From NCBI GenBank assembly GCA_030594815.1, contig JAUVEN010000011.1, positions 1 to 43,560 on the forward strand: a stretch of 43,560 nucleotides of DNA, read 5' to 3'. The position numbers were made by a program, and so were the translations under genes. The notes below the pieces were generated by a model, which had not been told where the DNA came from, searched no databases, and worked only from the letters and a program-made list of their open reading frames with translations. Shown here piece by piece: positions 37,699-43,560 of this stretch. How positions within the stretch are numbered: the first letter of the stretch is position 1; every line of letters begins with the position of its first letter. This DNA comes from Gammaproteobacteria bacterium. GTDB taxonomy: Bacteria; Pseudomonadota; Gammaproteobacteria; UBA6429; Thiohalophilaceae.

Positions 37699-37776
37699 CC
37701 CTCTTTTCGTACAACAAATGCTTTGAACTTCAAGCTCACAGGACGTTTCAGAAAATTATGTTTAAAAGGTGGTTTT
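37699..37776. repeat. Partial copy of repeat C (right half plus flank)
   Basis: From TCCCTCTTTTCGTACA through CAAGCTCACAGGACGTTTCA and GTTTAAAAGGTGG this repeats 37408-37480, including about 20 bases beyond the right arm of repeat C. The shared flank shows that the duplicated unit was longer than the palindrome. A reduced left-half copy follows at about 37819-37845 (GCTTAAATTTTGGTGTTGTA). Confidence 0.75.
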
Positions 37777-37777
37777 A

Positions 37778-37812
37778 TCCCCTCCCCTTCAAGGGGAGGG
37801 TTAGGGAGGGGT
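37778..37812. repeat. GC-rich palindrome H inserted between repeat C pieces
   Basis: CCCTCCCCTT (37780-37789) and AAGGGGAGGG (37791-37800) are perfect inverses, followed by TTAGGGAGGGG, which offers an alternative pairing. This CCCTCCCCTTC..AAGGGGAGGGTTAGGGAGGGG type is a common intergenic repeat in many bacteria (general knowledge). It separates a right-half from a left-half piece of repeat C. Confidence 0.8.
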
Positions 37813-37891
37813 GATTAATGCTTAAATTTTGGTGTTGTAAATTCAGACCCTCAGGATGCTTCAGGTTTTTGTGGTAAATCTTGTATAGAAG

Positions 37892-37938
37892 GACTCGTTA
37901 TTCAGGCGTGATCTTCACCCTTCGGGTACAAACGAGTC
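37892..37938. repeat. Inverted repeat after engB
   Basis: GACTCGTT (37892-37899) and AACGAGTC (37931-37938) are perfect inverses, enclosing a small hairpin ACCC-TTC-GGGT (37917-37927). It lies 20 bases beyond the engB stop and may help end that transcript, though no T run follows. The remaining parts of the 1.1 kb gap, 37580-37698 and 37846-37891, contain no gene that I can see. Confidence 0.6.
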
Positions 37939-37958
37939 GGAATCCACGTTTTTAGGGT

Positions 37959-38579
37959 TTACTTGGCTGGAAAATCTAACCAATTATCGAGTACGGCTTG
38001 AGCTTCTTCCAGACCGGTGCCTTTTAAGGAGGAGAAGAGCTGAATGCTGACGTTTGCAAGCTCGGCGAGGTCACGTTTAACCGAGAGCAGGACATTTTGT
38101 GCGGCGCCGCGCTTGAGTTTGTCGGCTTTGGTGAGCAGGATATGCACTGGCATATTGGAATGTAGGCACCATTCGAGCATTTTCTGATCAAAGTCGGTGA
38201 GTGGGTGTCTAACGTCCATTAATAGGATAAGTCCTTGTAATGATTGACGTTCTTGGAGATATTTTTCCAAGGACAGGGCCCATTCTTGCTTTACTCGGTC
38301 GGGTACTTTGGCGAAGCCATAACCGGGTAAATCAACAAGACGGCGTTCATCATCCAGACGGAAAAAGACCAAATGTTGGGTGCGACCGGGGGTTTTACTG
38401 ATGCGTGCGAGTGATTTCTGGCAAGTGATACGATTCAGTGCACTGGATTTACCCGCATTAGAGCGCCCGGCAAAGGCGACTTCACGACCAATATCATCGG
38501 GTGCTTGTTCGGGTTTTGGTACGCTTTTGTCAAATTGGGCGATATTGTAGCGTGCTGGATTGTTGCGTGTTTTAGTCAA
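37959..38579 (-). CDS. engB: Ribosome biogenesis GTP-binding protein YsxC/EngB
   Basis: Essential GTPase that helps assemble the 50S ribosomal subunit. The 206 residues hold G1 [15 protein letters not shown] (near 31-45), a conserved [11 protein letters not shown] (G2), G3 [11 protein letters not shown], and G4 [18 protein letters not shown] serves as G5. It begins with [19 protein letters not shown], as in YihA. It is divergent from the cytochrome c genes with 198 bases between; the engB/cytochrome c4 link is conserved in Pseudomonas-like genomes. Confidence 0.97.
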   Translation of the reverse strand: MTKTRNNPARYNIAQFDKSVPKPEQAPDDIGREVAFAGRSNAGKSSALNRITCQKSLARISKTPGRTQHLVFFRLDDERRLVDLPGYGFAKVPDRVKQEWALSLEKYLQERQSLQGLILLMDVRHPLTDFDQKMLEWCLHSNMPVHILLTKADKLKRGAAQNVLLSVKRDLAELANVSIQLFSSLKGTGLEEAQAVLDNWLDFPAK

Positions 38580-38658
38580 TTTTTCATTACCGGTTATGAG
38601 ATAAGTATGCTCTGGGGTATAATAATTAGAATTTAGGCGCAGTCCTGCAGATTACGTA

Positions 38659-38664
38659 TATAAT
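38659..38664 (+). promoter_or_regulatory. Possible -10 element for the cytochrome genes
   Basis: A perfect TATAAT in the 198-base gap between divergent engB and the cytochrome c5 gene. The -35 region at the right distance is poor (GGCGCA), so an activator-dependent promoter is possible. A second TATAAT lies at 38618. Suggestive only. Confidence 0.3.
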
Positions 38665-38777
38665 GCGACTCATTATTTCAGATGATTTTTGAATGAAAGT
38701 CATTTTAGCATGTCATAAACAGAACATGTGTACAGAATTAAATATAAAAATTTTGAATTAAGAGTAGGAGTTTTAAA

Positions 38778-39089
38778 GTGAAAAAATTAGTTTCAGTTTC
38801 AATCGCAGCAGTAGCTTTATTTGGAATGGTATCAACAGCACAAGCTGATATTGGTCAGTACCGTAAAAATGGTTGTGCAGCTTGTCATGCCTCTGGTGCA
38901 GCAGGTGCTCCAAAAGTAGGTGACAAAGCAGCATGGAAAGCACGTATTGCAAAAGGCATGGCGGTATTAGATAACAGTGCAATTAAAGGTATACCGGGTA
39001 CAGCGATGATGGCAAAAGGTGGTCGTGTAAACTTAACTGATGCTCAGGTTAAATCGATTGTTAAGTATATGGTTGACGCATCTAAATAA
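38778..39089 (+). CDS. Cytochrome c5-type periplasmic monoheme cytochrome
   Basis: Small periplasmic electron carrier, 103 residues. The signal peptide ends at AQA (residue 23). The heme attachment site CAACH is at 33-37, and the axial methionine is in GTAMMAKGGRVNLTDAQVKSIVKYMV, the signature of the c5 family. It follows a strong ribosome site (AGTAGGAG) and is 22 bases before the c4 gene. It likely passes electrons to a terminal oxidase (family knowledge). Confidence 0.93.
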   Translation: MKKLVSVSIAAVALFGMVSTAQADIGQYRKNGCAACHASGAAGAPKVGDKAAWKARIAKGMAVLDNSAIKGIPGTAMMAKGGRVNLTDAQVKSIVKYMVDASK

Positions 39090-39111
39090 TTTTAAAGGCA
39101 GTTAATATTTT

Positions 39112-39726
39112 ATGATTTATAAAACTTTAATTACTGTTGTTGCTCTGTCTATGACAGTTGCATCAACAGGTGTTAGTGCAGCTGAAGGTAATGCAAAAGC
39201 GGGTAAAGCTAAATCGGGTGTTTGCGCAGGTTGTCATGGTGCTGATGGTAATAGTGCTAATCCAACGTGGCCTAAGATTGCTGGTCAGCATGCATCATAC
39301 ATCGCTAAGCAATTAGCGGATTTTAAAGGCAAAAAACGTAATGATCCTTTAATGAGTTCACAGGCAACAGGCTTAAGTGAGCAAGATATGGCTGATCTTA
39401 GTGCATACTTTGCGAAGCAAACTGGCTCACAAGGTGCAGCAGATGAAAAATTAGCGTCAGCAGGTGCAAAACTTTATCGTGGTGGTAACAAAAAGAAAGG
39501 TATCGCTGCGTGTATTGCATGTCATGGACCTACCGGTGCCGGTAATCCAGCAGCGAACTTTCCTGGCTTAAGCGGTCAGCATGCACCTTATGTTGAAAAA
39601 GCAATGAAAGATTTTCGCTCTGGTACGCGTAGCAATGATATGAATAGCATGATGCGTAACATTGCAGAAAAAATGAGTGACAAAGAAATTAAGGCTGTTG
39701 CTTCATACATTTCTGGTTTGCATTAA
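39112..39726 (+). CDS. Diheme cytochrome c4
   Basis: Periplasmic diheme cytochrome, 204 residues, with a signal peptide ending about residue 23 (TGVSAAEG). The two homologous halves each have a heme site, CAGCHGADGNS at 38-48 and CIACHGPTGAG at 134-144, and the matched helix motifs PKIAGQHASYIAKQLADFK and PGLSGQHAPYVEKAMKDFR. Axial methionines are in DPLMSSQATGLS and MNSMMRNIAEKMS. It is a typical donor to cbb3-type oxidases in Gammaproteobacteria. A strong terminator follows 50 bases later. Confidence 0.95.
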   Translation: MIYKTLITVVALSMTVASTGVSAAEGNAKAGKAKSGVCAGCHGADGNSANPTWPKIAGQHASYIAKQLADFKGKKRNDPLMSSQATGLSEQDMADLSAYFAKQTGSQGAADEKLASAGAKLYRGGNKKKGIAACIACHGPTGAGNPAANFPGLSGQHAPYVEKAMKDFRSGTRSNDMNSMMRNIAEKMSDKEIKAVASYISGLH

Positions 39727-39776
39727 GTCGTTTTATTATTAACTCTGAATGAGTTAATTTAGAATGAAGAAGTAAT

Positions 39777-39808
39777 AAAAAAAGGGCGGCTAATTACCGC
39801 CTTTTTTT
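39777..39808 (+). terminator. Terminator after the cytochrome genes
   Basis: GGCGG (39785-39789) pairs with CCGCC (39797-39801), flanked by seven A before and seven T after, so it can work in both directions. It separates the cytochromes from resB. Confidence 0.85.
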
Positions 39809-39856
39809 ATGTTCGCTCTTTTATTAGTTCTATATATAAAGTTGTAAAAAAATTCT

Positions 39857-41857
39857 GTGAATAAAGTAAATAAAAAACATTCCCGATTAAGTATTGTTCT
39901 TGAGTTTTTTGGTTCAATGAATCTGGCTATTACAATATTGGTTGCAATTGCCTTTGCTTCCGTTATTGGAACAGTGTTACAACAAAACCAGCCTTACAAT
40001 GATTACATTATTAAGTTTGGACCTTTCTGGCATGAAGTTTTTCAAAGCATAGGCTTATATAATATTTATGGTGCACTCTGGTTTCTTGGTTTGCTGGTGT
40101 TTCTGGTACTAAGCACCAGTGTTTGTATTTATCGCAATGCACCGGTTATGTTGCGAGATATGAAACAGTTCAGATTAAACGTAAAAGAAAAATCATTACG
40201 TTTAATGAGTAACAGCCAGTCATGGACAACAGATAAAAATTCAGAAGAAGTAGAAAAGAATCTCCAGTATTTTTTAAAGCTTAAAGGCTTCCGTGTTCGC
40301 ATCAAAGAACATGAAAATCACAAAGTCATTGCAGGTATGAAAGGTGCCTGGAATCGTTCTGGTTATATTTTCACTCATGTTGGTATTGTTGTGCTTTGTA
40401 TTGGCAGTTTTCTCGATGGTGGTTTTGGTTTAACCATTAAAGAATGGACTGGCCGCATTATTCCTGAAACCAGGGATATTCGAGCGGATCAGGTACCTGC
40501 AACTGCACGATTAAAACCCGATGAATCTCTTTCTTTTCGTGGTTCAATTTCTTTGCCAGAAGGATCATCAAGTAACCTCGTTTTTTTAAATATACGTGAT
40601 GGCTATCTGGTTCAGGAACTTCCATTTGCTATTGAGCTAAAAGATTTTCGTATCGAGCATTACGCATCAGGTATGCCAAAATCATTTGAAAGTGATCTGA
40701 TTATTCATGATGATCAACTTGAAGAACCACTAGTGCAAACTATTTCGGTAAACCATCCTCTTATCTATCGTGGCTACGCGCTGTACCAGGCAAGCTTTGG
40801 CGATGGTGGATCAAACCTTTCGTTACTCGCCTGGCCGTTTAATAGTAAAAAGATTCAAACTCTCGAAGTCAAAGTTGCTGTTAATGGAAAGCGTAGCCTG
40901 GATACACTGGCGGGAAAATATACGCTTGAAGTAGATGATTTCAAGATGTTCAATATATTTCCAAACTCAAAAGAAGAAAAGGCGGAGACAGGTAAGCGTT
41001 TTAAAAACTTTGGCCCAAGTTTTACTTTTAAAATGCGTGATGCAAGTGGTGCCGCTAAGGAATATCACAATTACATGTTACCGGTAACACAAAATGAACG
41101 CCGTTTTTACCTTACCGGAATGCGTGGTTCTGTGGCAGAGTCTTTCCGTTACCTGCACATACCGGTAGATAAAAATGATGGTTTAGATCGTTTTATGACA
41201 TTTCATGCTTTATTAAATGACGCGGTCAAAGTCAGGCGCATAGCAGAAGCAAGTGTTAAATCGGCAATGAGAGAAGTGAGTAAAGTTGATAAAAAATTAC
41301 AAAAAGATGTCGTTACGTCTATGATGAATTTATTAACTTTGTTCAATCAAGGCGGCTATGCTGCAATTGATGAAGATATTTTAAAGAAAGTCCCTAAAGA
41401 TCGACAGGTTAATGTAGCGCAAGCTTATGTTAAAATTTTGCACAACCTTTTACAAAACACGTATCTTGTCTTATTAAAGAAGGAAGGTATAGCTACGAAA
41501 GAAGGCGTGAGTGCTGAAGATAGCTTTTTCTTTGAAGATGCTATTACTGCACTTGCCGGAATAGGCGCGTATGGTTCACCGGTATATTTCCAGTTGGCTG
41601 AGTTTAAACATCGTGAATCATCGGGTATTCAGATAACCCGGCATCCGGGACAAAATATTTTTTACCTGGGTTGTTTAATGTTAATTGTTGGCATCTTTAT
41701 GATGTTTTATATTTCATACCAGCGTGTATGGCTTATAGTAAAACCTGAAGGCGAAAAATTAGTAATTACTTTTGCGGGATCAGGAAATAGAAACCAACGT
41801 GATTTTGCTGAAGAATTTAAAAAACTTGCAAGTAAAGTAGAAGAGTTTACATCTTAA
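39857..41857 (+). CDS. resB: System II cytochrome c biogenesis protein ResB (CcsB-type)
   Basis: One half of the heme export and ligation machine that attaches heme to apocytochromes in the periplasm. The 666 residues include three transmembrane segments in the first third (IAIAFASVIGTVLQQNQPY region, YGALWFLGLLVFLVLSTSVCIY, and YIFTHVGIVVLCIGSFLDGG) and one near the C-terminus (IFYLGCLMLIVGIFMMFYISYQRVWL), with a large periplasmic domain between them. IYNIYGALWFLGLL and HPLIYRGYALYQASFGDGG fit ResB. The start is GTG at 39857. The ccsA gene follows after 52 bases. Confidence 0.93.
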   Translation: MNKVNKKHSRLSIVLEFFGSMNLAITILVAIAFASVIGTVLQQNQPYNDYIIKFGPFWHEVFQSIGLYNIYGALWFLGLLVFLVLSTSVCIYRNAPVMLRDMKQFRLNVKEKSLRLMSNSQSWTTDKNSEEVEKNLQYFLKLKGFRVRIKEHENHKVIAGMKGAWNRSGYIFTHVGIVVLCIGSFLDGGFGLTIKEWTGRIIPETRDIRADQVPATARLKPDESLSFRGSISLPEGSSSNLVFLNIRDGYLVQELPFAIELKDFRIEHYASGMPKSFESDLIIHDDQLEEPLVQTISVNHPLIYRGYALYQASFGDGGSNLSLLAWPFNSKKIQTLEVKVAVNGKRSLDTLAGKYTLEVDDFKMFNIFPNSKEEKAETGKRFKNFGPSFTFKMRDASGAAKEYHNYMLPVTQNERRFYLTGMRGSVAESFRYLHIPVDKNDGLDRFMTFHALLNDAVKVRRIAEASVKSAMREVSKVDKKLQKDVVTSMMNLLTLFNQGGYAAIDEDILKKVPKDRQVNVAQAYVKILHNLLQNTYLVLLKKEGIATKEGVSAEDSFFFEDAITALAGIGAYGSPVYFQLAEFKHRESSGIQITRHPGQNIFYLGCLMLIVGIFMMFYISYQRVWLIVKPEGEKLVITFAGSGNRNQRDFAEEFKKLASKVEEFTS

Positions 41858-41909
41858 TATTAATTAAGGTAAAACAAGCGCACAGTAAGAACAAAGTAAG
41901 GTGATATAA

Positions 41910-43085
41910 ATGTCAGTTACAAATGAATTTATGAACAATGAAATACAGCCGTCATTTTTTAAACAGTTAAATGTTTTTGACTGGGTTTTTGCTGCACTTT
42001 TAGTTGTTGGTAGTATTTACGCTTTCCAAAAATATTCTCATCTTATGGATAGCTATGAAGTAGGTATTTTATTCGGTACTGCGATTTCATTTATTGCTAT
42101 TGGCTGGATATGGAAACCTGCTCGCGCGTTAATGTTTTACGTAGCCCTTATTAGTCTGTTTGCAATTAATTTATATGGCACAGATTTAGCGGCAGCTGAG
42201 AACAATTTCTTTTTGAAATTTTTATTCTCTGCACAATCTGCAACCATGTGGATGAGTGCATTATTTGTAATGGCAACAGTTGCTTATTTTATTGAATTAT
42301 TTTCTGCAAATGAATTCACTGGCAAAGTGGCTACGGCAATGACATGGGCTGCCACAGCGATGGGCTTTATTGGTTTATTGGTTCGCTGGCGTGAAACATA
42401 TTTACATGGCATTGATATTGGCCATATTCCAGTGAGTAATTTGTATGAAGTTTTTATATTGTTTGCGATTATTACCGCACTGATTTATCTCTATTATGAA
42501 AAATTATATGAGACACGTTCATTAGGCGCTTTTGTATTATTAGTGATTACTGCTGCGGTTGCTTTTTTATTGTGGTATCACTTTGAAAAAGATGCATCTG
42601 AAATTAAACCTTTAGTACCTGCGTTACAAAGTTACTGGATGAAGATTCATGTACCGGCGAACTTCGTTGGTTATGGGGCATTTGCCCTGGCCGCGATGAT
42701 CGGTGTGGCGTACATCATTAAAGATGCTGCGTTAAAAAGAAATCCACAAGGGCTGGTTGCTTTACGTTTACCCTCTCTCGATATGATGGATGATGTCATG
42801 CATAAATCCATTGCTTTGGGTTTTGCTTTCTTTACCATCGCAACCGTATTAGGTGCAATGTGGGCAGCAGAGGCCTGGGGTGGTTACTGGTCCTGGGATC
42901 CTAAAGAAACCTGGGCTCTGATTGTTTGGTTAAACTACGCGGCTTGGTTACACATGCGTCTGATGAAAGGCTTACGTGGCACTCCATTAGCGTGGTGGGC
43001 GGTCATTGGCTTATTTGTGACCTTATTTGCTTTCCTTGGCGTGAACATGTTCCTTGCCGGATTACATTCTTATGGCGAGCTATAA
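41910..43085 (+). CDS. ccsA: System II cytochrome c biogenesis protein CcsA/ResC
   Basis: Heme-handling partner of ResB, 391 residues with about eight to ten transmembrane helices. The tryptophan-rich heme-binding motif WGGYWSWDPKETW starts at about residue 323, flanked by conserved histidines in KIHVPANFVGYGAF and WLHMRLM, and by FLGVNMFLAGLHSYGEL at the end. Together with ResB and the two cytochromes upstream this makes a compact cytochrome c unit. A perfect bidirectional terminator follows. Confidence 0.95.
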   Translation: MSVTNEFMNNEIQPSFFKQLNVFDWVFAALLVVGSIYAFQKYSHLMDSYEVGILFGTAISFIAIGWIWKPARALMFYVALISLFAINLYGTDLAAAENNFFLKFLFSAQSATMWMSALFVMATVAYFIELFSANEFTGKVATAMTWAATAMGFIGLLVRWRETYLHGIDIGHIPVSNLYEVFILFAIITALIYLYYEKLYETRSLGAFVLLVITAAVAFLLWYHFEKDASEIKPLVPALQSYWMKIHVPANFVGYGAFALAAMIGVAYIIKDAALKRNPQGLVALRLPSLDMMDDVMHKSIALGFAFFTIATVLGAMWAAEAWGGYWSWDPKETWALIVWLNYAAWLHMRLMKGLRGTPLAWWAVIGLFVTLFAFLGVNMFLAGLHSYGEL

Positions 43086-43107
43086 CTAAAGCTCAAGTTG
43101 AGAATAT

Positions 43108-43145
43108 AAAAAAGCCCCGCTCATTTAAATGAGCGGGGCTTTTTT
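43108..43145. terminator. Bidirectional terminator between ccsA and the convergent CNBD gene
   Basis: A perfect palindrome centred on TCATTTAAATGA (43121-43132), with GCCCCGC/GCGGGGC arms, flanked by A and T runs on the two sides. It serves ccsA on this strand and the convergent gene on the other. Confidence 0.92.
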
Positions 43146-43169
43146 ATATGTATTTATAAGGTAATGAGG

Positions 43170-43560
43170 TTAGCGCATAATTCCACCATACATATATTGG
43201 TTAAAGCTTGCGATATCCATGCTTACACCACGAAACAGGTGATCAAGACTCATAATCGCCTGCTCGAGTAACAGTACAGAGATATAAGGGTGCTCGACGC
43301 GTAAGCGGTTATACATCACTTTTGAGATGCGCAAAAGACGAGTATTTTTACTCATGGCGCGGATTCGGGCAGAACGTGGCTGGTTGTCAAAAAAGGACAT
43401 GGATCCCATCAGTTCGCCAGCTTCTAATTCGCCAATTTCAACTTCTTTGCCCTGGTTATCATGAAAAAGCCCCGTTACACCCTCGATAACGAAGAAAAGC
43501 GCATCACCAATTTCACCAAAATCAGCAATGATATCGCCTTTTCCATATGAAACCGCTTCG
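43170..43560 (-). CDS. Cyclic nucleotide-binding domain protein (5' truncated by window)
   Basis: The C-terminal 129 codons of a gene that continues past the window end. Read from the edge, the frame gives YGKGDIIADFGEIGDALFFV, then IEGVTGLFHDNQGKEVEIG and ELEAGELMGSMSFFDNQPRSA: the strand pattern and the phosphate-binding cassette region of a Crp-type CNBD, with MSFFDNQPRSARIRA at the cAMP phosphate site. The end is a helical tail (MYNRLRVEHPYISVLLLEQAIMSL), not a helix-turn-helix, so this is probably a CNBD sensor and not a Crp/Fnr transcription factor. The methionine at 43409 is internal. Confidence 0.85.
   Translation of the reverse strand, partial: EAVSYGKGDIIADFGEIGDALFFVIEGVTGLFHDNQGKEVEIGELEAGELMGSMSFFDNQPRSARIRAMSKNTRLLRISKVMYNRLRVEHPYISVLLLEQAIMSLDHLFRGVSMDIASFNQYMYGGIMR

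Noticed and set aside
37337-37845. CRISPR-like array from the repeated segments
   Set aside because: Copies are few, of unequal length, imperfect and not evenly spaced, and no cas gene is nearby.
43170-43409. A separate 79-residue protein at the right edge
   Set aside because: The frame continues through 43560 with an obvious cyclic-nucleotide-binding domain, so the methionine at 43409 is internal to a gene cut by the window.

Overview
The window is a stretch of gammaproteobacterial chromosome with low GC (roughly 40% by eye). The lineage call rests on gene content and order: atpD-atpC-(FKBP)-glmU-glmS; def-fmt-rsmB-DUF4390-ntrY/ntrX-trkA-trkH running opposite to lysM-dprA-smg-topA-tsaC-hemF; and thrB-DUF2782 beside polA, then engB, cytochrome c5/c4. 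In Pseudomonas-like genomes these blocks sit on both sides of oriC. System II (ResB/CcsA) cytochrome c maturation, plus c4/c5 cytochromes, suggests a respiring environmental gammaproteobacterium, perhaps of a sulfur-oxidising or methylotrophic type. The genus cannot be read from the sequence.

Layout. 1-5380 (+): end of the ATP synthase operon, a SlyD-like FKBP isomerase, and the two UDP-GlcNAc precursor enzymes GlmU and GlmS. 5559-15458 (-): one long operon read from def to trkH (deformylase, formyltransferase, 16S rRNA methyltransferase, DUF4390 exported protein, NtrY-like kinase, an NtrX-like regulator with a decayed ATPase domain, and TrkA/TrkH potassium uptake). 15743-23223 (+): LysM lipoprotein, DprA, Smg, TopA, TsaC, HemF. 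23339-25233 (-): TRAP transporter membrane subunits without a binding protein. 25495-28149 (+): MASE3-PAS-PAS hybrid histidine kinase. 28365-30464 (-): LOG protein, DUF2782 protein, homoserine kinase. 30684-36846 (+): PolA, a small membrane protein, DUF898 protein, M48 protease, lipoprotein. 36847-37958: 1.1 kb without a protein gene. 37959-38579 (-): EngB. 38778-43085 (+): cytochrome c5, cytochrome c4, ResB, CcsA. 43170-end (-): a cyclic-nucleotide-binding-domain protein cut by the window end.

The protein genes are mostly housekeeping. The unusual content is between and inside them. (1) Two adjacent, related candidate small RNAs at about 37.0-37.33 kb have C-rich loops (UCUUCCC type) and near-identical GC-rich terminators. 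(2) hemF carries an in-frame insertion of about 96 bp made of hairpins, in front of its conserved Gly-rich motif, like the protein-coding palindromic elements known from Rickettsia. (3) Several families of dispersed palindromic repeats recur at gene ends, some nested in one another; a 40-nt core is shared 39/40 between 16984 and 30585. (4) The NtrX-like regulator has lost Walker A, Walker B, GAFTGA and sensor II residues while its partner kinase looks intact. (5) Three DnaA-box-like 9-mers flank an AT-rich segment between 28168 and 28362.

No tRNA, rRNA, CRISPR array, transposase or prophage gene was seen.
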